A stretch of DNA of 43,822 nt, from the NCBI GenBank assembly GCA_043421945.1, contig JBHOGO010000035.1:1-43822 (forward strand). The letters run 5' to 3'. Positions within the stretch are counted from its first letter, which is position 1, and each line of letters begins with the position of its first letter. The notes under the pieces were generated by a model. It ran no database searches. It was given only the letters and a program-made list of their open reading frames with translations, and was not told the DNA's origin. This stretch comes from Thaumasiovibrio sp043421945 (GTDB lineage: Bacteria; Pseudomonadota; Gammaproteobacteria; Enterobacterales; Vibrionaceae). Shown here piece after piece: positions 1-8,459 of this stretch. The translations under genes and the position numbers were made by a program.

Positions 1-65
1 TGGCTTACATCTCCACCTACAACATCTCGCTTCGGCTCGATTGTTGTAGGTGGAGAATTACGCCA
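1..65. repeat. Inverted repeat (hairpin) at the window edge
   Basis: Arms 11-24 (CTCCACCTACAACA) and 42-55 are perfect reverse complements, with a 17-nt spacer containing CGCTTCGGCTCG. The symmetry extends imperfectly to TGGC at 1-4 and GCCA at 62-65. The repeat lies inside the amidotransferase-like frame at the point where family similarity stops. It could be a small palindromic mobile or repetitive unit, or an artefact of a contig end. Confidence 0.6.
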
Positions 66-251
66 ATTTGTTAAAAATGCATCAAAAGACGAGATATCAT
101 CCGGTAACTCCCCTTGCGTGGCATCCAATGTCACACATTCAGCACCTTCATTAATGCGAGTTTTCTCAATCAGCATGGATGCATAGTCGCCATACTTATT
201 GGCTAATGTTGTAGGGACATCTCCCCCCAAAATAATGCCGATTTTTTTCAT
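1..251 (-). CDS. Class-I glutamine amidotransferase-like protein, N-terminal part (runs off the window)
   Basis: An open frame starts at ATG 251 and runs without a stop to the window edge (83 codons). The start MKKIGIILGGDVP, the following KYGDYASML and the FDAFL stretch near residue 66 resemble the N-terminal strand-helix-strand of class-I GATase proteins related to GMP-synthase glutaminase domains. The catalytic Cys-His-Glu would lie outside the window and cannot be checked. The ATG overlaps the stop of the upstream permease gene as ATGA, so the two are probably co-translated. Oddly, after FDAFL the expected ITGS-type turn is absent; the frame instead enters a perfect 14-bp inverted repeat. 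The gene may therefore be interrupted or rearranged here, or the sequence may be an assembly edge. Confidence 0.5.
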   Translation of the reverse strand, partial: MKKIGIILGGDVPTTLANKYGDYASMLIEKTRINEGAECVTLDATQGELPDDISSFDAFLTNWRNSPPTTIEPKRDVVGGDVS

Positions 252-1360
252 AAGCCAACTACCGTAAATACAATGCCTCCCGTTATCGCTATCGTGACGA
301 CTGACACAACGAAAGCGATGACGGCTTTTGGTCGGAGGATAGAAGAAATAATCGCTATCTCTGGTAAGCTTGCCCCCGTACCACCAATCAATACCGCCAT
401 AGCGGGTCCCATTCCCATCCCCTTAGTAATGAGAACCTGTAGTAAAGGAATCGCCATTTCAATACGAAGGTAAAGAGGGATACCAACAACAGCCGCAATC
501 GGAATAGCGTACCAGTTGTCACCACCGACATACTTCTCAACCAACTCAGCAGGTAAAAAAGCGGCCGATAATGCACTAATAAACGCGCCGACCAAGACAT
601 AAGGCATGATTTTTTTGAACAAGGCGAATGCAAATCGTAACGCATTATTAACCGCATTATTGCTGGTATTTCCACCACAAACATTTGGCACCGTGCTACA
701 GCTAGAAGCAGGAATAGATGCACTGCATCCTGTTGCGATAACCGATTCACAACTGCTTACAGATGCGTTCAATTGCATTGCATTTTGGGTTGAGAATTCA
801 CTGACATTCTCTGTGGATGCAGAGCACGAAGCAGCCACATTCACCTCATCTATTTCTGTTCCACAGCCAGCTGTATTCGATGCACTCTCGCCCTCTTCGC
901 CCCCAAATAGGCCTCGCTTAATACCTGTATGGCGCAGTGGCGAAAGACCGATGAGGTAACCTGACAAAATAGCACCACCCAATGTAATCGCGAGATACAG
1001 AGCAGCCACTTTAAATCCAAAGACTGTGAAAATAACCCCAACTACAACGAAGTTGCATAAAGGGGCTGAAATAAGAAAGCCAAAAATGGTGCCTATGGAT
1101 GCCCCCATTGTCACCATACTCATCACGACAGGCACCATGGATGCACTGCAAAATGGTGTCAGTGTTCCCAGCATAGAGCCCAATAGTGGTCCATGCTTTT
1201 CGTGCTTCGCGAGTTTTTTCTGCATTTTGTCCTGAGGAACAAACTCTTTTACAAACCCTGTTAAAAGAGCAACAGCGGCAATAATTAATACTAACGCACC
1301 GCCGACATAAACAAATTCGTTCAGCGCAACTTGCCAGTTGGATAACTGATTTGACTCCAT
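248..1360 (-). CDS. DUF318/ArsP-like permease with a Cys-rich cytoplasmic loop
   Basis: This 370-aa integral membrane protein belongs to the permease family PF03773 (UPF0718/ArsP_1). It has about eight hydrophobic segments in two halves. The first half carries the family hallmark TPFCSASMVP (residues 68-77), the second GGTGASLPE. Members studied elsewhere export organoarsenicals; others have no known substrate. The linker between the halves (about 150-240) is Ser/Cys-rich with six cysteines (166, 179, 204, 212, 221, 228), which suggests a thiol metal(loid)-binding loop; that is inference. The downstream amidotransferase-like gene overlaps by ATGA. The start ATG has GAGAG about 7 nt upstream. 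A 36-bp palindrome at 1397-1432 is likely its operator. Confidence 0.75.
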   Translation of the reverse strand: MESNQLSNWQVALNEFVYVGGALVLIIAAVALLTGFVKEFVPQDKMQKKLAKHEKHGPLLGSMLGTLTPFCSASMVPVVMSMVTMGASIGTIFGFLISAPLCNFVVVGVIFTVFGFKVAALYLAITLGGAILSGYLIGLSPLRHTGIKRGLFGGEEGESASNTAGCGTEIDEVNVAASCSASTENVSEFSTQNAMQLNASVSSCESVIATGCSASIPASSCSTVPNVCGGNTSNNAVNNALRFAFALFKKIMPYVLVGAFISALSAAFLPAELVEKYVGGDNWYAIPIAAVVGIPLYLRIEMAIPLLQVLITKGMGMGPAMAVLIGGTGASLPEIAIISSILRPKAVIAFVVSVVTIAITGGIVFTVVGL

Positions 1361-1396
1361 GATTCTACTCTCATTTAATGGTTAAGAGCAGTTAAT

Positions 1397-1432
1397 ATAT
1401 GTATACATGCACAATCATGCAAGTATACATAT
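1397..1432. promoter_or_regulatory. Long palindrome, candidate operator of the permease gene
   Basis: Left arm ATATGTATACATGCA (1397-1411) and right arm TGCAAGTATACATAT (1418-1432) match as reverse complements at 14 of 15 positions around a 6-nt centre. It lies 37-72 nt upstream of the permease ATG, where a dimeric repressor would sit. The regulator family cannot be told from the site, and no regulator gene is in this part of the window. Confidence 0.55.
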
Positions 1433-1744
1433 AAAGAAGGCGTTATTTTCTCTGCTTTTGATTTAAACATTTGATCATGATCGCAGTTTTTCTTACCCGT
1501 AGTAGTATGGCGATCCCATAAACAGTCCCCAAAAAAACACGACGATCAATAAGAATAAGAAAGTGGCTATTAACCTGCCTAGACGGCCGTTCAGTTTGCT
1601 TAAAGAATAGGGGAAATAAGAAAAAGAGTACTGGTGTTACATGAGCACAGAGAACGATTGGGGAAGAAAAACAGAGATAGAGGCAAAAGGAACCGCGTAC
1701 AGCACAACGCGGCTGTTGAAAGCAACAAAAGGAAGTCCTTTCTC

Positions 1745-1772
1745 GTAGTCATTGCAAAGTTTGCAATACTAC
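1745..1772. repeat. Extended hairpin with perfect ATTGCAAA/TTTGCAAT core
   Basis: ATTGCAAA (1751-1758), G, TTTGCAAT (1760-1767) forms a perfect 17-nt palindrome. It is flanked by GTAGT (1745-1749) and ACTAC (1768-1772), giving a 13-bp stem with one bulged C. There is no T-tract, so it is more likely a protein-binding site or a structured RNA element than a terminator. Confidence 0.4.
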
Positions 1773-1999
1773 CGATACAGATAACGCGCTAGCAGAGACT
1801 TCATAATAATGAGGCTTCTATCAACGCAATGCATCATATACATATTAATTTACCACAGTGTTAGTGTGCCTAAGTTAGATAAAGATATGAACCAAAACAC
1901 TTAGTAAATGTGGTCTATGTCATGTTATGTGCAGTCATTTCACACCTCCATGAGGTTCTTCATGATTAAATGGCTTACCGTCCCACGATGAGATTAACT

Positions 2000-3634
2000 C
2001 TAGGTTGACCTCTTTTTTAAATAACCAAAATAGTGGCTCAGCAACGCTTCTTTCTTCTGACGCTGCTCATCACTGAGCACCGAGGTTGCTTCTATTAAAC
2101 GAACACTCGATTTTAATTTTGGGCTAGTGAATGCGCCTTTTTCTAGCAAGCCTTCTATATTTAACAAATTAAGCTCAATCGATAATGGGTATTGCTCCAA
2201 CAATAATTGTGCTTCTTCACTAAACCCGTCACGTTGTACCTGTTTTATCCTTTTACGTAATAATTTAACGCCTCCCCAGAATACGTTTTGCTCTTGCAAA
2301 TACGTTAACCTCTTCCTGCATTCAGTCGAAAAGTTCGTCTTCGTAATATGCTGAAGCACATAAGTAGCCAGTTCGAGGTCACCGATCAGTAGTAGTGGTT
2401 TCACAAGATTAATAAGTATATCCGTCGGTATAGATTTGAGTTTTTTCCATCGCTGAGGCAACGCAGAAAAAAACTGTTGGCGCAATTCAAAATCACTGCT
2501 CGAATCCATCGTTAAACAGACGATAAACGTCTTATACAAAAATTCAATTTTATAATGCTGAGAGGGTCGAATACGCTCTTTGACAAGCTGATAAGTAACA
2601 TTAACATCAGCAATTAGTTGCTGTTGTAAATCACTATTACCTTCATCATAAAAACGCACGACAAGGTCAAGGTATTCACAATAGTATTCGATGCACTGCG
2701 TCGTTACGATGGGCAAATGCTTAGACAACTTACGCCCAGCATGAAGAAACATCTCAATATCCTTCACCTGCAGGGCAGTCTTTGCTAATTGCAGTGCCCT
2801 AGGTGAGGAGCTTGGTGTTAATTGCAGTGCACTATGGCAATGGAATAATGCTTCCTCATGCCGATCAGCAAGGATCAACAACGTCAATATGGCATCAAAC
2901 GCTTCGATGATATAGGGGTTTTCACCAATGATTTCCAAGATCATATCAATCGCAAGATCGATATTTCCATCTTTTGCCAACAACTTTGCTTTAGCAATAA
3001 TAAGGTAAGGGCTATCGACGCGCTCGCTGATTTTTTCAATCACGGCCAATGCTGTAGCATGACTCTTATACTCTAGCTGCAGGCTAATCATCAATTTTAA
3101 AAGGCTTTCATCCCATTCTGATTCTAATAACTGCTCTTCACAGATAGATATCGCGCTGTCGACGTCACCACGGTCCATGCACCGATACACTAACGTTCGG
3201 GATTGACTACGTCTCCATGCGCTCGCCATTGCATTCTTAAATGTATTGAGGGAATAAGGTTTAGGAAGGAAGTAGTCAGCTCCGAGATCAGTACAGGAAA
3301 CAGAGACTTGTTTCGCTCTATCTGAGGAAGAGAATAGAATTGCGGCTTGGGGCCTAATCAAGTTACGTTCACGCAGTACATGAAGAAGCTCTGCACCATT
3401 CAAAGAGCTATTAAGGTGGTAACCCAGTAGTAAAATATCAAACTGAATCTTTGCACAGTGTACGATAGCTTCATAGGGGTCAGTCACATGGGTTACTTCA
3501 CAGTCTGCCAGTTTCACTAACAACGACTTAATGATTATCCCTTCGGTCTTTACATCATCCACCACTAAGATACTGCGCCCAAGCCAGTCGGGCGTATCTT
3601 CGAGCCATGCTGTATCTGACATATTTCCATCCAT
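2000..3634 (-). CDS. Receiver-domain protein with TPR-like C-terminus; phosphoacceptor Asp missing
   Basis: The first ~140 residues form a CheY-like receiver: the acidic pair D26-D27 in SILVVDD, a Ser switch in ILFSSS (about 102) and the conserved lysine in LPKPYS (125). The acceptor position in FDILLLGYHL is Gly71 (codon GGT) where Asp is expected, so canonical phosphorylation is unlikely. The remaining ~400 residues are helical repeats of TPR type (for example ISICEEQLLESEWDESLLKL). There is no DNA-binding or enzymatic output domain, so it probably acts through protein contacts. It stands alone, with no kinase beside it. The first ATG is used; a second at 3622 is also possible, and neither has a good ribosome site. 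Confidence 0.75.
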   Translation of the reverse strand: MDGNMSDTAWLEDTPDWLGRSILVVDDVKTEGIIIKSLLVKLADCEVTHVTDPYEAIVHCAKIQFDILLLGYHLNSSLNGAELLHVLRERNLIRPQAAILFSSSDRAKQVSVSCTDLGADYFLPKPYSLNTFKNAMASAWRRSQSRTLVYRCMDRGDVDSAISICEEQLLESEWDESLLKLMISLQLEYKSHATALAVIEKISERVDSPYLIIAKAKLLAKDGNIDLAIDMILEIIGENPYIIEAFDAILTLLILADRHEEALFHCHSALQLTPSSSPRALQLAKTALQVKDIEMFLHAGRKLSKHLPIVTTQCIEYYCEYLDLVVRFYDEGNSDLQQQLIADVNVTYQLVKERIRPSQHYKIEFLYKTFIVCLTMDSSSDFELRQQFFSALPQRWKKLKSIPTDILINLVKPLLLIGDLELATYVLQHITKTNFSTECRKRLTYLQEQNVFWGGVKLLRKRIKQVQRDGFSEEAQLLLEQYPLSIELNLLNIEGLLEKGAFTSPKLKSSVRLIEATSVLSDEQRQKKEALLSHYFGYLKKRST

Positions 3635-3802
3635 TATTTGATTCTATATCGTGGTTTTTATCAAAAACACTCACGACATAGGCTCATATGCACTCAATCC
3701 CTTTATAAAGCATAGTGAAATATAAGATAAACGCGCTATATACCAACGTCCTTTCAGCCTCAAACCAAGAAATTATAACGGAAGAAATAGCGACCAAATA
3801 AA

Positions 3803-3827
3803 AAGGCCATGCTATCAGCATGGCCTT
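3803..3827 (-). terminator. Rho-independent terminator of the PL17 operon
   Basis: Perfect 11-bp stem AAGGCCATGCT/AGCATGGCCTT with a 3-nt loop; reading on the minus strand it is followed by a TTTTTATTT tract. It lies about 86 nt past the stop of the second lyase gene. Confidence 0.85.
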
Positions 3828-3912
3828 CTTTATAACGATTTATCAAGCAAATACTATGGTTACAGCCTCTATCCAGTTAGGGCTGGTAGCTGTTCACATA
3901 AGTATCCAATGA

Positions 3913-6066
3913 TTACAGTTGAGCAACGTTACCTGTCCAGCTGAACACTTCACCGTTGAAGGTAACAGTGTGCTCGCCGTCTTGTGCACCACCAGTTTGG
4001 TTAGATACACCAAATGTGTGAACCTTACCATCTGTACGATGTAAACGAACAACAGAAGCTGTATCGTCCATGCCAACCACTTCTACCGACTCAATCAAGC
4101 CACGTGCGTTAACAGAAGCTTCAACTGATTCGTTGAAGTAACCGTGTGTTTCTAGCACGTTAGCGAACAAGTGGTTCTTGCCTTTTTGACGAAGAACGAA
4201 CGCTGGCTCACTACGCATGTTGAAGTCAGGATCGTTTGCACCAGTGCGAGCAAAAATAACTTCACTGCCTTCAACCGCGCTGCTTACCATTGTGTAGTAG
4301 CTTTCACCATGTAGCCAGCTAACCAAAGAACCGTTGTTCACAGTACCCTGAGCCACTTGCCACAGGTGTTGGTAACCATCGCTTTCACCCATTGCATTAA
4401 GAGACTTGTTCGCCTCGTAATCAAAATCGGTACGGATAATTTGACCGATGTGGTGAACAGGGAAATCATAGCTGTGCTCTTGCTCAGAGATGATACGGAA
4501 TAGGTCAACAATAACTGGGCGCTCGATGCCTTCAAGCTCTGCAACAAGAACAGAACGTTGCATGTCAACATTGTCGTAGTAACCACGAATAATGCCGCTC
4601 ATTGATTGCATTGCTTTGTTGTCAGTGTTGAAGAACTGTAGTTCGCCCCAACGTGACTCAGCAGTAGCAGTGTCGAAATTGTTCTGTGTCTTCTGATCAA
4701 CAACAACGGTATTGTGAGCAATAGTTTGCTTACAGTAGCTCTTGTTCTCAGGAATGTAGCGACCACCGAACTTAGGTTCGATGTTAACCCAACGACCAAA
4801 ACCGTAGTCTTGAGTCACTTCTTGACCACGGTTAAATAGGCTTAGGTGAAGGCCATCGTAGTGACCATGATCTAGCGCTGAGTGATACTGGTGATCACTA
4901 CCGTGCTGACCAAACCACATTAGTGCCATGGTATCTTCTTCGTTCGCGTCACGATGACGAAGAATGGTCATGCCGCCTTTGTCGCCTTCAGGGCCATCGG
5001 TAACAAATAGGCTACCCCAGTCAAATGCAGGGATGTTCGCAGTGCTAGCAACCGCATCAGATAGTTTTTTACCTGAAATATGTACCCAAACATCTTGCTG
5101 GTGATTCGCCATTGCAAGCAAGTTTGCATCTTCTTCGTAACGGTCAAAACAAACGCTAGTACCGATAAGGATACCTTCGTCGTTAATGCCCATTGTTTTA
5201 GAAGAGTCATTCAGTGCTGGCAGTGTGCCATCAGGGAATGCTGTAGACATAACCGCGTAAGTTGTTGTCTTGATAACGCTATCTTTGTGCTGGAAGATAC
5301 CCACTTCTGGCTGACGACGCTCAATAACTTCAGCGAATAGCTGAATTGGACGTAGCGAGAAACGGTGGTAGTAAGGACCTTCCATGTAGTAGCCGTCTGG
5401 CGAGAATAGCTGAGAAAGCTGAGCTAGGAAGCCACCGCTTACGCTATCAAGCTTCAAGCCTTTCAACGCTTTGTCTACAGTCTCTTGAGATTGAATCGCG
5501 TAACCACAGATACCCACTGCTGCTACAGCCCATAGGCCGTGGTTGTGAATGATATCGAAGTCGTGACCGTAAGTAACAACGAACATATCAACCATCACGT
5601 GGAAAAGATCGTTTTCGATCAGTTGACGCTCTTCTTCAGTCAACGTGTGGTGAATACAGCTGTATGCACACGATGAGTAAAGCATCCACATGTTTTCGTT
5701 CAGTGTTTGGTGAAATAAACGACCTGGGTGGTTTGTATCACGGCTCACATTAAGCTCAAGTGTTGGGTACACTTCTGCATAAGCAACAAGTAAGTTACGA
5801 ATGTAATCACGGTATTGCTTGTCTTCTGTGATCAAGAACAAACGGCCAGCCATATCTAAATGGATGTAGTTTTGCTTATGACGGTTATGCTCATAACCGC
5901 CAGCTTCGCCGTGACCAGGTACTTCAATACCAACAGTCGCTATGTACTCTTGTACAGCAGCGATGTCGCGCGCTAGCGCTTTGCCCATTAACGTGTCTTT
6001 ACCAAGGTCTTCACGGATAGCCGCAGCTTCTTCGTGAGTCATCAAAAGTGGCTGATAGTTTGTCAT
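3913..6066 (-). CDS. Oligoalginate lyase, PL17 family (second gene of the pair)
   Basis: This 717-aa protein is an exolytic alginate-oligomer lyase of polysaccharide lyase family 17. An N-terminal (alpha/alpha)-barrel AlgLyase-type domain (about 1-370) precedes a heparinase II/III-like beta-sandwich (about 390-690). GHGEAGGYEHNRHKQNY (51-67) forms part of the substrate cleft. By comparison with Alg17C, N175-H176 in IHNHG are the charge-stabilising pair and Y232 in EGPYYHRF the catalytic tyrosine. It releases unsaturated monouronate that becomes DEH. No signal peptide is visible, so it should act in the cytoplasm. The ATG overlaps the previous stop as TAATG and has AGGAG 8 nt upstream. It is collinear with the neighbouring PL17 gene, so the pair arose by duplication. 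Confidence 0.9.
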   Translation of the reverse strand: MTNYQPLLMTHEEAAAIREDLGKDTLMGKALARDIAAVQEYIATVGIEVPGHGEAGGYEHNRHKQNYIHLDMAGRLFLITEDKQYRDYIRNLLVAYAEVYPTLELNVSRDTNHPGRLFHQTLNENMWMLYSSCAYSCIHHTLTEEERQLIENDLFHVMVDMFVVTYGHDFDIIHNHGLWAVAAVGICGYAIQSQETVDKALKGLKLDSVSGGFLAQLSQLFSPDGYYMEGPYYHRFSLRPIQLFAEVIERRQPEVGIFQHKDSVIKTTTYAVMSTAFPDGTLPALNDSSKTMGINDEGILIGTSVCFDRYEEDANLLAMANHQQDVWVHISGKKLSDAVASTANIPAFDWGSLFVTDGPEGDKGGMTILRHRDANEEDTMALMWFGQHGSDHQYHSALDHGHYDGLHLSLFNRGQEVTQDYGFGRWVNIEPKFGGRYIPENKSYCKQTIAHNTVVVDQKTQNNFDTATAESRWGELQFFNTDNKAMQSMSGIIRGYYDNVDMQRSVLVAELEGIERPVIVDLFRIISEQEHSYDFPVHHIGQIIRTDFDYEANKSLNAMGESDGYQHLWQVAQGTVNNGSLVSWLHGESYYTMVSSAVEGSEVIFARTGANDPDFNMRSEPAFVLRQKGKNHLFANVLETHGYFNESVEASVNARGLIESVEVVGMDDTASVVRLHRTDGKVHTFGVSNQTGGAQDGEHTVTFNGEVFSWTGNVAQL

Positions 6067-8213
6067 TATTTATTCTCCTGCTTCACAGCAAGAAATCCTT
6101 TCCAGCAGTAAGTTGAGTTATTGAAATCGAGTGTGTGTTCGGTCTGTTCTGTAACGTCCGCACGGTTGCTAATCATCACTGTGAGGTGAACGCCTTCACC
6201 TTTCAGTTCGACAACCGTACCCTGATCGTTATGACCGATCACTGAAATATGTTGAAGCTTTCCGCGTGCATCAGTCGACGCTTCAATGGCTTCATTAAAA
6301 TAACCATGTGTCTCAAGCGCCGAAGCAAACACATGATCTGTGCCTTTCGAGCGCAAGATAAAGCTTGTTTCGCTACGAAGGTTAAAATCTGGATCATTCG
6401 CACCAGTACGAGTAAAGATACACTCTTGAGATTCTGTATCTGTCGCCCCTAACCATGTGTAGTAGCTATTATTTTGAACCCAGCTGACCAGTGAAGTATC
6501 ACGCGTTTCGCCACGCGCAATTTCCCAAAGGTGCTGATAACCGAAATTATCACCTAAAGGATTTAAGGTGCTATGTGCTGAATAGTCAAAATTGGTTCGA
6601 ATAATCTGCCCTTGATACTGGTGTGAGTAATCGTACTGGCGAGTTTGGTCACTCTGAATACGATATACATCAATCAGTACTGGATTGTCTAGGGCATGGT
6701 GATTAACGAGTGCAACAGTACGTTGCATCTTAGCATCAGGGTAATGATCGTTAGCGATCGCACTCATCGCTTGTAAATCAGGATTGTTCCCAATAAAGAA
6801 ATGCGGTGTTGCATGAACACTGTCTGCACGTTCGATACTAAAGTCGTTCTGACAACCTTCATCAATAGTGACACAGTTATGCGCAATCGTTTGACGAGCA
6901 TACGTTTTATTTTCTGGTAAATAACGGCCGCCAAATTTAGGCTCGATGTTAACCCAGCGCGCAAAACCATACTCACGAAGCACTTCTTGTCCACGATTGA
7001 AGAAAGAAATACCCAACGTATCAAAGTGACCGTGATCCATACCGTGTTGACCATAGTTCATCACTAACTGGCAGATGTCATTATCACGGCCTTTCATGCG
7101 CAAAAAGCCTTGTGCGCCACGATCGCCATTTGGCCCTTCGTTTAGCTCAGTACTAGGCCAGAAAGGTGCGCCAATTTCACGCTCAATCGTCGCGGCATCA
7201 TAAGCCTGAGAGAGCTCAAGCCCGCAGCTATTTAACCACACAGCATTTTGAATCTTCGCCATTCCCAAGATATTGTCATCTAAGCCATAGTGTTTAGAGT
7301 AGACACTCACGGCAACTTGAACACCCATATCGGTAATACCCATAGAGTGAGATGAATCATTGAGAGCGGGGAACTCACCATTTGGATATGCCGTCGCCAA
7401 CAATGCTTGCACAGTGTTGCCAATGACTTTGTTCTTGTAATTGTAGATATCAATCTCTGGCATATGACGATGAATAACTTCGGCAAACACACAGGTAGGA
7501 CGGATAGCAAAGCGTTGATAATAAGGGCCTTCCAAGTAATAACCTGAAGGTGCAAATAGGTTAGAAATCTGAGCGAGGAAGCCACCCGTTTCATTGCGGT
7601 CAGCGCCGTAAACCGCCATTTCTAGGTATTCGCGCTTACCTGTCACGAGGCCACAAATACCGACTGCAGCCACAGCCCACATACCATGATTATGAATGCG
7701 ATCGAATCCATCACCGTACTTAACCGTACACATCTCAAGCATCGGTTCGAAGATACCCTCGATAACCGCTTGTCGCTCATCATCTGTCATCGTAGAGGCG
7801 ACACATGAATAAGCCAAACTAGTGAACATCATCCAGCAATGCTCATTGAGCATTTGGTGGAAAATTCGACCGGTTGGGTTGGTATTTTTCTGGATGTGGA
7901 AACCGAACGTTAAATACTTTTCCGCATAGATAGCCAGTAAGTCTTTAACGAACTGTGCGTACTTCTCTTCTTTAGTTACCAAGAAAAGGCGGCCCGCGAG
8001 ATCCATATTGATGTAATTCTGCTTATGTCGATTATGTTCATAGCCTCCCGCTTCTCCATGTCCTGGGACATCCAAAGGCATTTGCATAAACGCATCGACA
8101 TCAGCCTTGATAGTGTTGATGGTGCGTCCCATTAACGTGTCGCGGCCAACTTCTTTATGTAACTCAATAAGTTCGCTACGTTCAAAAAGGACAGGTTGCA
8201 GATCTGCAGTCAT
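6066..8213 (-). CDS. Oligoalginate lyase, PL17 family (first gene of the pair)
   Basis: A 715-aa PL17 lyase, collinear over its whole length with the gene at 3913-6066. It keeps PGHGEAGGYEHNRHKQNY (50-67), the N175-H176 pair in RIHNHGMWA and the catalytic-tyrosine motif LEGPYYQRF (227-235, Y231). The C-terminal half is the heparinase II/III-like sandwich with NIEPKFGGRYLPENK. No export signal is visible. It is promoter-proximal in the two-gene minus operon and divergent from the symporter-kdgK-eda genes. Differences from its neighbour cluster at the cleft edge (for example YYQRFAIRPT against YYHRFSLRPI), so the two may prefer different ends (M or G) or chain lengths; that is inference. Confidence 0.9.
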   Translation of the reverse strand: MTADLQPVLFERSELIELHKEVGRDTLMGRTINTIKADVDAFMQMPLDVPGHGEAGGYEHNRHKQNYINMDLAGRLFLVTKEEKYAQFVKDLLAIYAEKYLTFGFHIQKNTNPTGRIFHQMLNEHCWMMFTSLAYSCVASTMTDDERQAVIEGIFEPMLEMCTVKYGDGFDRIHNHGMWAVAAVGICGLVTGKREYLEMAVYGADRNETGGFLAQISNLFAPSGYYLEGPYYQRFAIRPTCVFAEVIHRHMPEIDIYNYKNKVIGNTVQALLATAYPNGEFPALNDSSHSMGITDMGVQVAVSVYSKHYGLDDNILGMAKIQNAVWLNSCGLELSQAYDAATIEREIGAPFWPSTELNEGPNGDRGAQGFLRMKGRDNDICQLVMNYGQHGMDHGHFDTLGISFFNRGQEVLREYGFARWVNIEPKFGGRYLPENKTYARQTIAHNCVTIDEGCQNDFSIERADSVHATPHFFIGNNPDLQAMSAIANDHYPDAKMQRTVALVNHHALDNPVLIDVYRIQSDQTRQYDYSHQYQGQIIRTNFDYSAHSTLNPLGDNFGYQHLWEIARGETRDTSLVSWVQNNSYYTWLGATDTESQECIFTRTGANDPDFNLRSETSFILRSKGTDHVFASALETHGYFNEAIEASTDARGKLQHISVIGHNDQGTVVELKGEGVHLTVMISNRADVTEQTEHTLDFNNSTYCWKGFLAVKQENK

Positions 8214-8258
8214 TTTATTTTCTCTGGGAGTCTGAGGAGAGTGCTACTTTCTTGCGTA

Positions 8259-8273
8259 TAAAATAATACAAAA
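8259..8273 (-). promoter_or_regulatory. TTGTATTA half-operator before the PL17 genes
   Basis: On the minus strand this reads TTTTGTATTATTTTA and matches the palindrome at 8445-8459 at 11 of 15 positions, including the full TTGTATTA half. It sits 46-60 nt upstream of the first lyase ATG, next to a possible -10 (TTTATA), so the same repressor may control both directions. Confidence 0.45.
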
Positions 8274-8304
8274 TGACTTTACGGTCACCCATTATTCGCT
8301 AAAT

Positions 8305-8320
8305 ATTGATGTGAGTCACA
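8305..8320. promoter_or_regulatory. CRP-like site facing the PL17 genes
   Basis: ATTGA-TGTGAG-TCACA keeps one perfect CRP half (TCACA), the correct 6-nt spacing and TGA of the other half. It lies 92-107 nt upstream of the first lyase start. The same ATTGA-N6-TCACA pattern occurs at 8419-8434 on the symporter side. Confidence 0.5.
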
Positions 8321-8418
8321 ATTCACGCAGGTTATATTTTAGCAATATGAATATGATTTATGTCACTGTTTTAAATGTTTAAAGCACTTTATTCAGATAG
8401 TTTCAACACATCGCTTAT

Positions 8419-8434
8419 ATTGATTCAAATCACA
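8419..8434. promoter_or_regulatory. CRP-like site facing the symporter gene
   Basis: ATTGA-TTCAAA-TCACA. If transcription starts near 8487-8488, seven or eight nt past the -10 at 8475-8480, the site centre falls at about -61, the classical class I activation distance. This supports carbon-catabolite control of the alginate genes. Confidence 0.55.
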
Positions 8435-8444
8435 CTTGAGAGGT

Positions 8445-8459
8445 TATTGTATTACAATA
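8445..8459. promoter_or_regulatory. Perfect TATTGTA-T-TACAATA operator-like palindrome
   Basis: A perfect 7+1+7 palindrome overlapping the predicted -35 of the symporter promoter. Its size and symmetry suit a GntR-type uronate-responsive repressor, but the regulator is not in the window and the family is an inference. Confidence 0.55.

Larger units (their letters stand above)
1361..1999. other. Intergenic region, 640 bp
   Basis: No convincing gene is seen. Besides the 1397-1432 palindrome it holds a near-perfect hairpin at 1745-1772 and a small inverted repeat CCGCG/CGCGG near 1693-1712. No clear terminator with a T-tract was found for the receiver-TPR gene that ends at 2000. Confidence 0.5.

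Noticed and set aside
1..65. Reading the inverted repeat as an integron attC site
   Set aside because: The core-site GTTRRRY/RYYYAAC pair is not present, and no cassette or integrase is nearby.
1910..1956. GGAGGTG followed by a seven-codon ATG frame on the minus strand
   Set aside because: It looks like a leader peptide, but the next minus-strand gene is over 500 nt away and no attenuator is present.
8310..8326. TGTGAGTCACAATTCAC read as a CRP site by itself
   Set aside because: GTGA and TCAC are 8 nt apart here instead of 6; the overlapping ATTGA-N6-TCACA reading fits better.
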